A model generated the notes under the pieces. The model searched no databases. It saw only the letters and a program-made list of their open reading frames with translations, and had not been told where the DNA came from. From NCBI RefSeq assembly GCF_025660475.1, contig NZ_JAOUSF010000005.1:248001-312000 (forward strand): DNA of 64,000 nt, given 5' to 3'. This DNA is from Perspicuibacillus lycopersici. Lineage in GTDB: Bacteria > Bacillota > Bacilli > Bacillales > Caldibacillaceae. The translations under genes and the position numbers were made by a program. How positions within the stretch are numbered: position 1 is the stretch's first letter; each line of letters starts with the position of its first letter. Positions 52,770-62,416 of the stretch are shown in pieces.

Positions 52770-53022
52770 CTAACGTTGTTATAAAATCCGTTTTGCTTCC
52801 TTAAAATTAAAGAAGCTTAAAATATGGCTATTTAACCATTTTCTAATAAAAAACCTAATCTGTACAGTAGTATATTACTAGAAAATTTATCCTTTATTTT
52901 CATATGTATACAATGCATTCATTGGTACTCCTTTTACGTTCACATCTGTTGTTCGTTTGTTTTATTTGCTATCATAGAAAAAGCTACATTCGGAAAAATG
53001 AAATCATGAGGGGGAAAAACAG

Positions 53023-53550
53023 ATGAAAATTAGACTTACGGACTATACACAAAAATGGGCAACGAGCTTTGCAGAAGAAGTATACGAGCTAAAATCCATT
53101 TTCGAAGATGATATTGTTGCCTTTGAACACTTTGGTAGTACTGCGGTACCAGGGATGAAAGCAAAACCGGTGATCGATATAATATGTATCGTAAAAGAAA
53201 TTGAAAAAGTGGATTTATATAATGAACGGATGAAGGCTTTATCCTATGAGGTTGCTGGCGAATGGGGAATTAGCGGAAGGAGACTATTCCGTAAAGGTGG
53301 AGAAAATCGAACCCACCATCTCCATTTTTACCAAGAAGGCAATCCCGAGATTGAACGGCATCTTATTTTCCGGGATTATCTTCTCGAACATCCAGAAGAA
53401 GTTCGGAAATACAGTGAATTTAAAGAAATATTAGCAAATCAATACGAAATGACACAGGATTATAGTCCTGCGAAAAAGGCATTCGTATCAGAAATGGAAA
53501 ACAGAGCAATTGCCTGGTACAAAAACACGAATGTAGGAAAATACGAATAA
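53023..53550 (+). CDS. GrpB/UPF0157-family nucleotidyltransferase-like protein
   Basis: This 175-residue protein has the GrpB family start KIRLTDYTQKWATSFAEE, then AFEHFGSTAVPGMKAKPVIDIICIV, which resembles the GS-x-x-x-(D/E)-hydrophobic-D core of the polymerase-beta-like nucleotidyltransferase fold, and THHLHFYQEGNPEIERHLIFRDYL. The substrate is unknown. GAGGGGGAAAAACAG precedes the ATG. It is monocistronic. Confidence 0.9.
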   Translation: MKIRLTDYTQKWATSFAEEVYELKSIFEDDIVAFEHFGSTAVPGMKAKPVIDIICIVKEIEKVDLYNERMKALSYEVAGEWGISGRRLFRKGGENRTHHLHFYQEGNPEIERHLIFRDYLLEHPEEVRKYSEFKEILANQYEMTQDYSPAKKAFVSEMENRAIAWYKNTNVGKYE

Positions 53551-53777
53551 CGATTTCTATAAAAAAGTACAATTGCTATATTACTAGTTATCTGTTTTCG
53601 TATAGATTTGCTTGTTCTAAAAAGAGAGCAAACTGAATACACTTCGCGCATCGATTCGGTGAGCGACGAGGCTAACTGCGGCTCATTTAATAATTCTATC
53701 TCATGAAATAAAAACAATCCTTTAGAAAACAGCATAATCGTTTGGTTGATTTTTCATCTGTATCACTATTTTAATTA

Positions 53778-53808
53778 GCTGGAACTTGCCTTAAAAGCAA
53801 GCCCCAGC
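53778..53808 (-). terminator. Terminator of the nitroreductase gene
   Basis: GCTGGAACTTGC (53778-53789) pairs with GCAAGCCCCAGC (53797-53808) with two mismatches. TAATTAAAAT follows on the minus strand. Confidence 0.65.
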
Positions 53809-53818
53809 CCCTTCGTTA

Positions 53819-54499
53819 TTACTCTATCCACTGCACAATATCCTGAATGGATTTTCTTGTTTTTGGTCTTTTTGGATCATTTGCTCGATAACCAAAGGCA
53901 ACCATTACCGATACAGCTAAGCGTCCATTTTCTAACAAATCTTCTCTTGTCAAAATTTCTTGGATTTTCTCCATATCAAAGCCTTCCATTGGACAGGAAT
54001 CAATCCCTAGTAATGCGGCGGTTGTCATCATATTAGCTAATGCAATATACGTTTGCTTGCTAGCCCAATCGAGCATTGTTCTTTCACTTTCTAAAAGCTT
54101 TAAATCATGCTCTTGGAAAGTTTTGTATCTGCCCTGAATCGCTTCAAACACCTCAGGAGGAAATCCGTGTACGTTGATCATTTGATTACGTACATATTCG
54201 GAATCATATTTTACATCCATCATTGTTCGTGCGAGAATCACAACAAAATGACTTGCGGTAGGTGCCTGACCTTGAGCTCCCCAAGCATGCTTTCGAATTT
54301 CCTCTCTTAGCTCTGGCTTTTGAATTACAAGGAATTTCCATGGTTCATATCCACAGGAGCTTGGCGACAATCTCGCCGCTTCTAAAATTAATTGAAAATC
54401 CTCATCGGAAATTTTTTTATTTGGATCAAATGCTTTTGTCGCATGACGAAATTGAAAGGCTGCTAATATTTCTTTTCTTTTAATTACTTTTTCCTCCAT
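53819..54499 (-). CDS. Nitroreductase-family NAD(P)H-dependent flavin oxidoreductase
   Basis: This 226-residue FMN enzyme has the nitroreductase fold (FQFRHATKAFDPNKKISDEDFQLILEAARLSPSSCGYEPWKFLVI, later ANMMTTAALLGIDSCPMEGF and VMVAFGYRANDPKRPKTRKS). The arginine and SPSS motif bind FMN. It is of the NfsB/YfkO type, reducing nitroaromatics or quinones. I chose the ATG at 54499 with AAGGGAGTGATAATT upstream; the GTG at 54508 would use that same site. It is monocistronic. Confidence 0.9.
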   Translation of the reverse strand: MEEKVIKRKEILAAFQFRHATKAFDPNKKISDEDFQLILEAARLSPSSCGYEPWKFLVIQKPELREEIRKHAWGAQGQAPTASHFVVILARTMMDVKYDSEYVRNQMINVHGFPPEVFEAIQGRYKTFQEHDLKLLESERTMLDWASKQTYIALANMMTTAALLGIDSCPMEGFDMEKIQEILTREDLLENGRLAVSVMVAFGYRANDPKRPKTRKSIQDIVQWIE

Positions 54500-54671
54500 A
54501 ATTATCACTCCCTTATGTATGATCGTATACTTATTCTTATACTTTCTCCTGGTACATGAATAAATATGAAAAGGATTATTTCATACAAAAGCATTTTATC
54601 GTTTTTGCAAAAAGAAAAAAAGAATTCTGCTTGCACCATTATTTGCGCAGAATTTTTATGTGTACGTTGAA

Positions 54672-55700
54672 TTATTTTACTAGTTTTTTCAAATCTTCAA
54701 GAAAGGCTGTAACGGTTTCTTCTTTCGTTGCCCATGATGTTACTAACCGGATCGAAGAATGGGTTTCATCTACTTTTCCCCAAACTAAAAATGCATAATT
54801 TTTTTGAAGTTCTACAATTGTATCATTTGGCAAAATCGGAAAAATTTGATTGGTCGAGGATTCGGTTAAAAATGATAGGTTTGCTTCACGTAAACCTCGC
54901 TTTAGCTTTGCAGCCATCGTATTCGCATGGGTTGCCAATTCAAAGAATAAGTTATCTTTAAATAACTCCATAAATTGAATCCCTAGCAATCTTCCTTTTG
55001 CAAGAAGTGCCCCCCTTTGCTTCATATAAAAACGAAAATCTTCCTTTAAATGATCGCGACAAATAACTAATGCCTCACCAATTAATGCACCATTTTTTGT
55101 CCCGCCAATATAGAAAGCATCAACTAAACTTGGTAGGTCATGCAAACTTACGTCATTTTCCTCCGAACATAATGCAGAGCCAAGGCGTGCGCCATCCATA
55201 AATAAAAATAAATGATGTGCTTCACAAAATTGTTTCAGCTCCATAAGCTCTTGTTTACGGTATAATGTTCCAATTTCGGTTGAATTAGAAATATAGACAA
55301 GTTTCGGCTTCACCATATGCTCATCCTCATGTGCTTCTAATACTGCTTGAACATGTGCAGGTGTTAGTTTTCCATCAACTGTGTCAATGGAAATGACTTT
55401 ATGACCAGTTGCCTCAATTGAGCCTGTTTCATGGGTAAAAATATGACCGCTTGTTGCAGAGATAGCAGCTTCATGTGGGCGCAAAAAGGCAGCAATCGCA
55501 ACAAGATTCGTTTGCGTACCGCCAGTTAATAAATGCACCGCGACATTAGAATTTCGCACACTTTGTTTAATTAATTCGATTGCTTTTACTGAATATTGAT
55601 CTTCTCCATAGCCATTTTCCTGTACTAAATTGGTTTCTACTAATGCTTGTAAAATACTTGGATGTGCACCCTCACTATAGTCATTCTTAAAGCTGTACAT
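54672..55700 (-). CDS. Low-specificity L-threonine aldolase family enzyme
   Basis: This 342-residue PLP enzyme of fold type I carries the cofactor lysine Lys 202 in YIGGTKNG, Asp 169 in FMDGARLG, and substrate-side residues in SGHIFTHETGSIEATGHKV. It cleaves threonine or related beta-hydroxy amino acids to glycine and an aldehyde. GGAGGTTACGAA precedes the ATG. It is monocistronic. Sequence features fit the ltaA/ltaE group but the substrate preference is not fixed by them. Confidence 0.9.
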   Translation of the reverse strand: MYSFKNDYSEGAHPSILQALVETNLVQENGYGEDQYSVKAIELIKQSVRNSNVAVHLLTGGTQTNLVAIAAFLRPHEAAISATSGHIFTHETGSIEATGHKVISIDTVDGKLTPAHVQAVLEAHEDEHMVKPKLVYISNSTEIGTLYRKQELMELKQFCEAHHLFLFMDGARLGSALCSEENDVSLHDLPSLVDAFYIGGTKNGALIGEALVICRDHLKEDFRFYMKQRGALLAKGRLLGIQFMELFKDNLFFELATHANTMAAKLKRGLREANLSFLTESSTNQIFPILPNDTIVELQKNYAFLVWGKVDETHSSIRLVTSWATKEETVTAFLEDLKKLVK

Positions 55701-55812
55701 TTCGTAACCTCCAGATAACCTTTTTTTGCCATTATATCACTATTTTCTATGAAAATTGGGTCAACTTTCTATTGATAGCGTTTTCCTCAAAAAATATTTT
55801 TCCTCATACAAA

Positions 55813-55851
55813 AGCCTCAAAAATGGGAGCAATCCAACATTTTTTGAGGCT
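55813..55851 (-). terminator. Terminator of the polyamine operon
   Basis: AGCCTCAAAAATG pairs with CATTTTTTGAGGCT with one extra base and a T-rich 3' side on the minus strand, about 27 bases beyond the nspC stop. Confidence 0.75.
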
Positions 55852-55877
55852 AATAATCGTTTTATATTATTTTGAAA

Positions 55878-57005
55878 TTATGAAAGTCGTGCTTTAAAAT
55901 CTTGATAGCCGAATTTCTTTACAATATGGCAGTCGCCATTTTTATCTTGAAGTGCAATCGTAGGTAACGCCATTCCATTGAAGGTATTCGTTTTTACCAT
56001 CGAATAAATTGCCATATCTCCAAAAACAAGACGATCACCATAGGATAGTGGCTTATCAAAGGAATAATCTCCAATTACGTCACCAGCAAGGCACGTTTGC
56101 CCGCCAAGTCGATACGTATATGGTTTTTCCCCTGGTTCGCCAGATTCAAGTAACGGCGGGCGATAAGGCATTTCTAATACATCTGGCATATGACAAGTTG
56201 CCGATGTATCAAGAATCGCAATGTCGATACCATTGTTGACAGTATCTAGCACACTAGTTACCAAATAACCTGCATTTAATGCGATTGCCTCGCCTGGCTC
56301 TAAATAAACCTTCAAATTATACTTATCTTGCATCCGTTTAATACAGTTTTCTAATAACGGGATATTGTAGCCTTCTCGTGTAATATGATGTCCACCACCA
56401 AAATTAATCCATTCCATTTGTGGTAGCCATTGGCCAAATTTTTCTTCTACGGCATCCAATGTTGTTGCTAAATCATCTGCATCTTGCTGGCAAAGCGTAT
56501 GGAAATGTAAGCCAGACACATTAGCTAATAAATCTGGTCGGAAATTTTTCTCGGTTACACCAAATCTCGAGCCAGGAGCACAAGGATCATAAATTTCATG
56601 ACCTTCCTGTGTCGAGTGTTCTGGATTGATGCGGAGCCCAATTTTTTTTCCAGCCGTTATCACTCTTTCTCCAAATCTCTCAAGCTGAGAAAAGGAATTA
56701 AAAATAATATGATCACAAAGGGCGATAATTTCATCAATTTCATCTTCACGGTAGGCTGGAGCAAAGACATGATTCTCTTTCCCCATTTCTTCATAGCCTA
56801 GACGAGCTTCATATAAACCACTTGCTGTTGTACCGCTTAAATATTCACCAATTAGCGGATAGGTAGCAAACATTGAGAATGCCTTTTGTGCCAAAATAAT
56901 CTTACATCCTGTTCGTTCCATGACACCGTTTAGGATTTTCAGATTTTTCTCTAGTAGATTTTCATCTACAACAAAGCTTGGCGTTGGTAAATCATTGAAT
57001 CGCAT
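55878..57005 (-). CDS. nspC: Carboxynorspermidine/carboxyspermidine decarboxylase
   Basis: This 375-residue PLP enzyme of the alanine racemase fold has the cofactor lysine Lys 41 in LAQKAFS, SGLHFHTLCQQD, the Gly-rich NFGGGHHI, and LEPGEAIALNAGYLVTSVLD. The C-terminal DTSATCHMPDVLEMPYRPPL and GGQTCLAGDVIGDYSFDKPL motifs are specific to NspC. It removes CO2 from carboxy(nor)spermidine, giving spermidine or norspermidine. The start overlaps the synthase stop (TAATG), so the two are translationally coupled. With the synthase it forms the alternative, S-adenosylmethionine-independent polyamine pathway. Confidence 0.93.
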   Translation of the reverse strand: MRFNDLPTPSFVVDENLLEKNLKILNGVMERTGCKIILAQKAFSMFATYPLIGEYLSGTTASGLYEARLGYEEMGKENHVFAPAYREDEIDEIIALCDHIIFNSFSQLERFGERVITAGKKIGLRINPEHSTQEGHEIYDPCAPGSRFGVTEKNFRPDLLANVSGLHFHTLCQQDADDLATTLDAVEEKFGQWLPQMEWINFGGGHHITREGYNIPLLENCIKRMQDKYNLKVYLEPGEAIALNAGYLVTSVLDTVNNGIDIAILDTSATCHMPDVLEMPYRPPLLESGEPGEKPYTYRLGGQTCLAGDVIGDYSFDKPLSYGDRLVFGDMAIYSMVKTNTFNGMALPTIALQDKNGDCHIVKKFGYQDFKARLS

Positions 57006-58204
57006 TAGTCCACTAACTCCGGATCAAAGCTTTCTTTCCAAGGAAGTCCCCATTTGTTTAGAGCTTCCATGAATGGATCTGGATCAAACTCTTCCATATT
57101 GTAAACTCCAGCTTTGTTCCATTTTCCTGTTAAAATCATCATGGCACCTATCATGGCAGGTACACCTGTTGTGTAAGAAACTGCTTGTGAACCAACTTCA
57201 CGATAACATTCTTCATGATCACAAACATTATATAGGTAGTAAGTCTTCTCTTTTCCATCTTTTTTTCCACGGAAAATAACGCCAATATTCGTTTTTCCTT
57301 TTGTACGTGGTCCAAGAGATGCTGGATCAGGTAGGACTGCTTTTAAAAATTGTAATGGAATAATTTGCTTTCCTTCAAATTCGATTGGTTCAATGGAAGT
57401 CATTCCAACATTTTCTAGTGCTTTTAAATGTGTTAAATAGCTTTGACCAAATGTCATGAAGAAACGAATTCTCTTCACGCCAGGAATGTTCAATGCTAGT
57501 GATTCAATCTCTTCATGGTGCAACAAGTACATATCCTTTTCACCAACTTCTGGGAAGTTGTAGACACGTTTAATTTCCATTGGTTTAGTTTCTACCCATT
57601 GACCGTTTTCCCAATAACTACCGTTAGCAGATACTTCACGAATATTGATTTCAGGGTTGAAGTTTGTAGCAAATGGATAGCCGTGATCCCCTGCGTTACA
57701 GTCTAGAATATCTATGTATTCTATTTCATCAAAATGATGCTTTAATGCATAGGCAGAGAATACACTTGTTACGCCTGGATCAAAACCGCTTCCTAATAAT
57801 GCAGTAATTCCAGCTTCTTCAAAACGCTCACGGTACGCCCATTGCCAGCTGTATTCAAATTTTGCAGTATCTTCTGGCTCATAGTTTGCAGTATCTAAAT
57901 AATGTGTTTTTGTTGCAAGACATGCATCCATAATTGCTAAATCTTGGTATGGTAATGCTAAGTTTACGACAATATCTGGTTTTACTGCTTCGATTAATGC
58001 AATTAATTCCTCTACATTGTTTGCATCTACTTGTGCAGTTGTAATTTTTGTTTTGCCACCATCCAATTTTTCTTTTAATGCATCACATTTCGCTTTCGTA
58101 CGGCTTGCAATACAAATTTCCTCGAATACTTCGCTATTTTGTACCATTTTGTGAATGGCAACAGATGCTACGCCGCCAGCTCCAATAACAAGTGCTTTTC
58201 CCAT
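57005..58204 (-). CDS. Carboxy(nor)spermidine synthase (saccharopine dehydrogenase-like)
   Basis: This 399-residue protein has an N-terminal NAD(P) site, LVIGAGGVASVAIHKM, then VNLALPYQDLAIMDACLATKTHYLDTANY, and a C-terminal dehydrogenase domain (LGSGFDPGVTSVFSAYALKHHFDEIEYIDILDCNAGDHG). It condenses putrescine or diaminopropane with aspartate semialdehyde reductively. The ATG at 58204 follows AGGAGATAGAATA. The upstream in-frame start at 58222 has none. Between the promoter and this gene lies a structured leader of about 450 nt ending in a terminator, implying regulation by transcription attenuation. Confidence 0.93.
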   Translation of the reverse strand: MGKALVIGAGGVASVAIHKMVQNSEVFEEICIASRTKAKCDALKEKLDGGKTKITTAQVDANNVEELIALIEAVKPDIVVNLALPYQDLAIMDACLATKTHYLDTANYEPEDTAKFEYSWQWAYRERFEEAGITALLGSGFDPGVTSVFSAYALKHHFDEIEYIDILDCNAGDHGYPFATNFNPEINIREVSANGSYWENGQWVETKPMEIKRVYNFPEVGEKDMYLLHHEEIESLALNIPGVKRIRFFMTFGQSYLTHLKALENVGMTSIEPIEFEGKQIIPLQFLKAVLPDPASLGPRTKGKTNIGVIFRGKKDGKEKTYYLYNVCDHEECYREVGSQAVSYTTGVPAMIGAMMILTGKWNKAGVYNMEEFDPDPFMEALNKWGLPWKESFDPELVD

Positions 58205-58234
58205 TATTCTATCTCCTATCATCTAAAATTTTCC

Positions 58235-58281
58235 AAATAAAAAAGCAAGTGCATCACGCGCTCGTTGCGTATCACTTGCTT
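58235..58281 (-). terminator. Terminator inside the 5' leader of the polyamine operon
   Basis: AAGCAAGTG (58273-58281 read on the minus strand) pairs perfectly with CACTTGCTT (58243-58251). Further inner pairs (CGC/GCG) surround a loop, and six T follow. It ends 31 bases before the synthase ATG, too close for a separate promoter, so every transcript entering the gene must pass it. A second, weaker hairpin (CTGAA/TTCAG followed by TTTTTT) lies at about 58286-58345. Confidence 0.85.
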
Positions 58282-58668
58282 CGATATAAAATAATATTAA
58301 AAAAGCGTAAGGATAAACCTGAACTTATTCAGGGATATGCTTCTGCCATAACATTCAAATAATCTATGGAAAAAAAGCTTTTTAATATTCAAGTATATCA
58401 TTGACCATTTAGAGTCTATATAGCAAATAATTACTTTTACTACTCTTATTGACCGTTTCACAAGTTGATATGCATTTGCACTGGTTGTAAAGTAACCAAC
58501 TTATAAAATTTGAGCTTTTAACTCAATCAATAAGGCAACCAAAGTTGCCAATCGGCATTTGACCAGGCACACCGTTGCCTAATTTCCCTCAAGATGAGGA
58601 GGTCAAAATTATCTGCTTGGAAAGACTCTATCTCTTGAATATTTGCTTTCCAAATTAACAACTAGTTC
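58282..58668 (-). promoter_or_regulatory. Highly structured leader RNA of the polyamine operon (candidate riboswitch or attenuator)
   Basis: From the predicted start near 58662 the RNA shows, in order, a GGAAAG/CTTTCC hairpin; a junction closed by GACC/GGTC that encloses CCTCA/TGAGG and AGGCA/TGCCT hairpins; a perfect GGCAAC/GTTGCC hairpin with a four-base loop; TTGAG/CTCAA; and an outer AAGTTG/CAACTT stem with inner GGTT/AACC and TGCA/TGCA. It lacks the T-box antiterminator motif, the lysine-box and S-box cores, and the purine, FMN, TPP and glycine signatures. It therefore looks like an unassigned structured leader controlling the terminator downstream. Confidence 0.6.
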
Positions 58669-58697
58669 ATATTACCAAGTTCCTATGAAAATTTCAA
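58669..58697 (-). promoter_or_regulatory. Promoter of the polyamine operon leader
   Basis: On the minus strand TTGAAA (58692-58697) and TAATAT (58669-58674) are separated by 17 bases. The structured leader begins about 7 bases downstream. Confidence 0.7.
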
Positions 58698-58772
58698 TAA
58701 AAAATAACAAATTTCTATGAAATTATTTTATTTTTTTCTTAAATGCCCTCCATATGCAAATATAGGTCCATA

Positions 58773-58810
58773 GAAAAAGGATATCCAATTTCCGCTGGAT
58801 ATCCTTTTTC
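58773..58810 (-). terminator. Terminator of ykpA
   Basis: GAAAAAGGATATCCA (58773-58787) pairs perfectly with TGGATATCCTTTTTC (58796-58810), with T on both flanks. Confidence 0.9.
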
Positions 58811-58812
58811 TG

Positions 58813-60465
<1,653 letters not shown>

Positions 60466-60579
60466 TTATACCATTAATTGAAGCGTTTCGCGAATTGTTT
60501 TCTTTTACCAAATAAAAAATGCCTGCTTCCACGTGGAATTTATACATTCCAGATGAAACAAGCATTTTTTCAGAAAAGA

Positions 60580-60609
60580 AAAAAGGACTCCTTTGGAGAG
60601 TCCTTTTTA
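60580..60609 (-). terminator. Terminator of the cold shock gene
   Basis: AAAAGGACTC pairs with GAGAGTCCTTTT-type bases around a small loop, with A and T runs on both sides. A second, longer hairpin (GCTTCC ... GAAACAAGC) lies at 60516-60570 before ykpA. Confidence 0.8.
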
Positions 60610-60615
60610 AAAAGA

Positions 60616-60816
60616 TTAAAGTTTAACTACGTTAGTAGCTTGAAGACCGCGTTGACCTTGCTCAGTGTCAAAAGAAACTTTTTGACCTTCTTCTAAAGTT
60701 TTAAAACCTTCGCCTTGGATAGCTGAGAAATGTACGAATACGTCGTCTCCACCTTGTACTTCGATGAAACCGAAACCTTTTTCTGCGTTAAACCATTTAA
60801 CTGTACCTTGTTGCAT
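60616..60816 (-). CDS. csp: Cold shock protein (CspA family)
   Basis: This 66-residue CSD protein has both RNA-binding motifs, KGFGFIEV (RNP1) and DVFVHFSAI (RNP2), with the start [14 protein letters not shown]. It is an RNA chaperone at low temperature or during fast growth. The ATG at 60816 is preceded by AAGGAGATTACACATT. The longer frame upstream reads through the 5' untranslated region, which is long and AT-rich as usual for csp genes. Confidence 0.97.
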   Translation of the reverse strand: MQQGTVKWFNAEKGFGFIEVQGGDDVFVHFSAIQGEGFKTLEEGQKVSFDTEQGQRGLQATNVVKL

Positions 60817-61117
60817 AATGTGTAATCTCCTTATGTGGAACCTTATCCACGTTTTATTACTATTTGTGTTCATTTAGATATCAAAGGCGAAAAGTTTTAA
60901 AGACTTATTCTTTCCTTACATCCCGAACAAAAATAACATCCTTATTGTACCTCGTATTTTTTAAAAAAGCAACCTTTTGGAGAAAATATATTAAATTTAA
61001 TTTAGATTTTTTTATGAATGATGGAAAGGAATAGATAAACTCATGTTTATAGCTACCCTTCCTTAGGACGTATACAGGTCTCGAAGGCAATCTTTCCATA
61101 AGTTGAGTGCATTGTAC

Positions 61118-61150
61118 AAAAAAAACCGTTGATGCTTTTTACATCAACGG
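61118..61150 (-). terminator. Terminator of the second aldo/keto reductase gene
   Basis: CCGTTGATG (61126-61134) pairs perfectly with CATCAACGG (61142-61150). Eight T follow on the minus strand. Confidence 0.9.
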
Positions 61151-61166
61151 CAGTTTCTTTATCCTA

Positions 61167-62114
61167 TTAAATTGACAAGATTTCTTCAATTTGTTGTAGA
61201 GTTTCTTCTTTTAACTTAACTCCAGATGCTTTAACGTTTTCCTCTAGTTGTTCTGGACGGCTTGCACCAACTAGCGCACTGGCAACGTTTGGCTGTCTTA
61301 AGATCCAAGCGATTGCTAGTTGCGATAGTGTGAGATTTTCCGTTTCTGCGATTTTTTTAAGATTTTCTACTTTTTCTAAGTTTTCTTCGGTTAGTACGTG
61401 ATTCATGGACTGAATACTCTCTTGGGCAGCCCGGCTACCTGCAGGTGCTGCTTCGCCTTTTTTGTATTTTCCTGTCAAAACACCTTGTGCTAATGGGGAA
61501 AATACTACTTGACCAATTCCATGCTTTTCACTCACTGGAATAATTTCCTTTTCAATATTTCTATGCAGCATACTATAATTTGGTTGATTAACTACAATTC
61601 GATCCAATAGCTTTTTATCAGCAATATGAACAGCCTCACTCATTTGCTCTGCTGTCCATTCACTAACACCAAAGTAAAGCACTTTTCCTTGTCTAACCAA
61701 ATCATCTAGTGCGCGTAATGTTTCTTCTAATGGTGTTTCAGGATGATAACGGTGACAATAATAGATGTCAATATAATCCGTTCCAAGTCTTTTTAAACTA
61801 GCATGACATTGCTCCATAATATGCTTACGTGATAGTCCAGCATCATTTGGACCATCGCCCATTTTCCCAAAAACCTTTGTAGCTAATACGTAGGAGCTTC
61901 TATCATATTTACTTAATGCTTTTCCTACTACCTTCTCTGCTTCCCCACGCATATAAACATTAGCCGTATCAAAAAAATTAATTCCTAGCTCATATGCTTT
62001 ATCAATTGATGCTGTAGCATTATTTTCCTCCACATATCCACCATACGTTAACCAGCTGCCTAGACTTATTTCACTTACTTTAAGACCAGTATTACCTAAA
62101 CGACGATACTCCAT
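61167..62114 (-). CDS. Aldo/keto reductase (Kv-beta/YajO-like)
   Basis: This 315-residue TIM-barrel enzyme has the AKR tetrad Asp 49, Tyr 54 (FFDTANVYMRGEAE), Lys 80 (LATKVFG) and His 121 (YYCHRYH). The C-terminal NADPH motif is VGASRPEQLEENVKA. It is of the potassium-channel beta-subunit-like type (compare YajO, YhdN); the substrate is unknown. The ATG at 62114 follows AAAGGGGAGTACGTGAAA; a GTG at 62120 is possible. It is monocistronic. Confidence 0.93.
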   Translation of the reverse strand: MEYRRLGNTGLKVSEISLGSWLTYGGYVEENNATASIDKAYELGINFFDTANVYMRGEAEKVVGKALSKYDRSSYVLATKVFGKMGDGPNDAGLSRKHIMEQCHASLKRLGTDYIDIYYCHRYHPETPLEETLRALDDLVRQGKVLYFGVSEWTAEQMSEAVHIADKKLLDRIVVNQPNYSMLHRNIEKEIIPVSEKHGIGQVVFSPLAQGVLTGKYKKGEAAPAGSRAAQESIQSMNHVLTEENLEKVENLKKIAETENLTLSQLAIAWILRQPNVASALVGASRPEQLEENVKASGVKLKEETLQQIEEILSI

Positions 62115-62416
62115 TTTCACGTACTCCCCTTTAAATATGAATTATTTCGGAATATGCTTGTATTCCTAACAGCTTCATTTTAACACGTATGCCCAAAAGT
62201 CTCTTCTAATAAGTACTGAAAATTTCAAAAAAAGAGGATGTTTTAATGATAAGAATAAATTGGATTTCTGTTTTAGGGGACGCTTTCCGCTTGCCTGGCT
62301 CGAGCCCTTCACTCCAATCAGTCTCCAAAATTATCCAATTATCGAAAGTTTAGGAATTTTCTCGAAAAATTTACTTCTGTACCAGCCTTCTTCTACCTTT
62401 CTATTAATTATACTTC
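62115..62416. other. Gap with a fragment of a repeat element
   Basis: At 62276-62307 a GC-rich stretch (GGGGACGCTTTCCGCTTGCC and following GGCTCGAGCC) resembles pieces of the repeat elements at 17252-17388 and 36725-36960. The rest is AT-rich and contains no gene I can support. Confidence 0.35.

Noticed and set aside
58282..58668. Known riboswitch or T-box in the polyamine leader
   Set aside because: The conserved cores of T-box (GGTGGAACCGCG), lysine, SAM, purine, FMN, TPP, glycine and c-di-GMP classes were looked for by eye and are absent.
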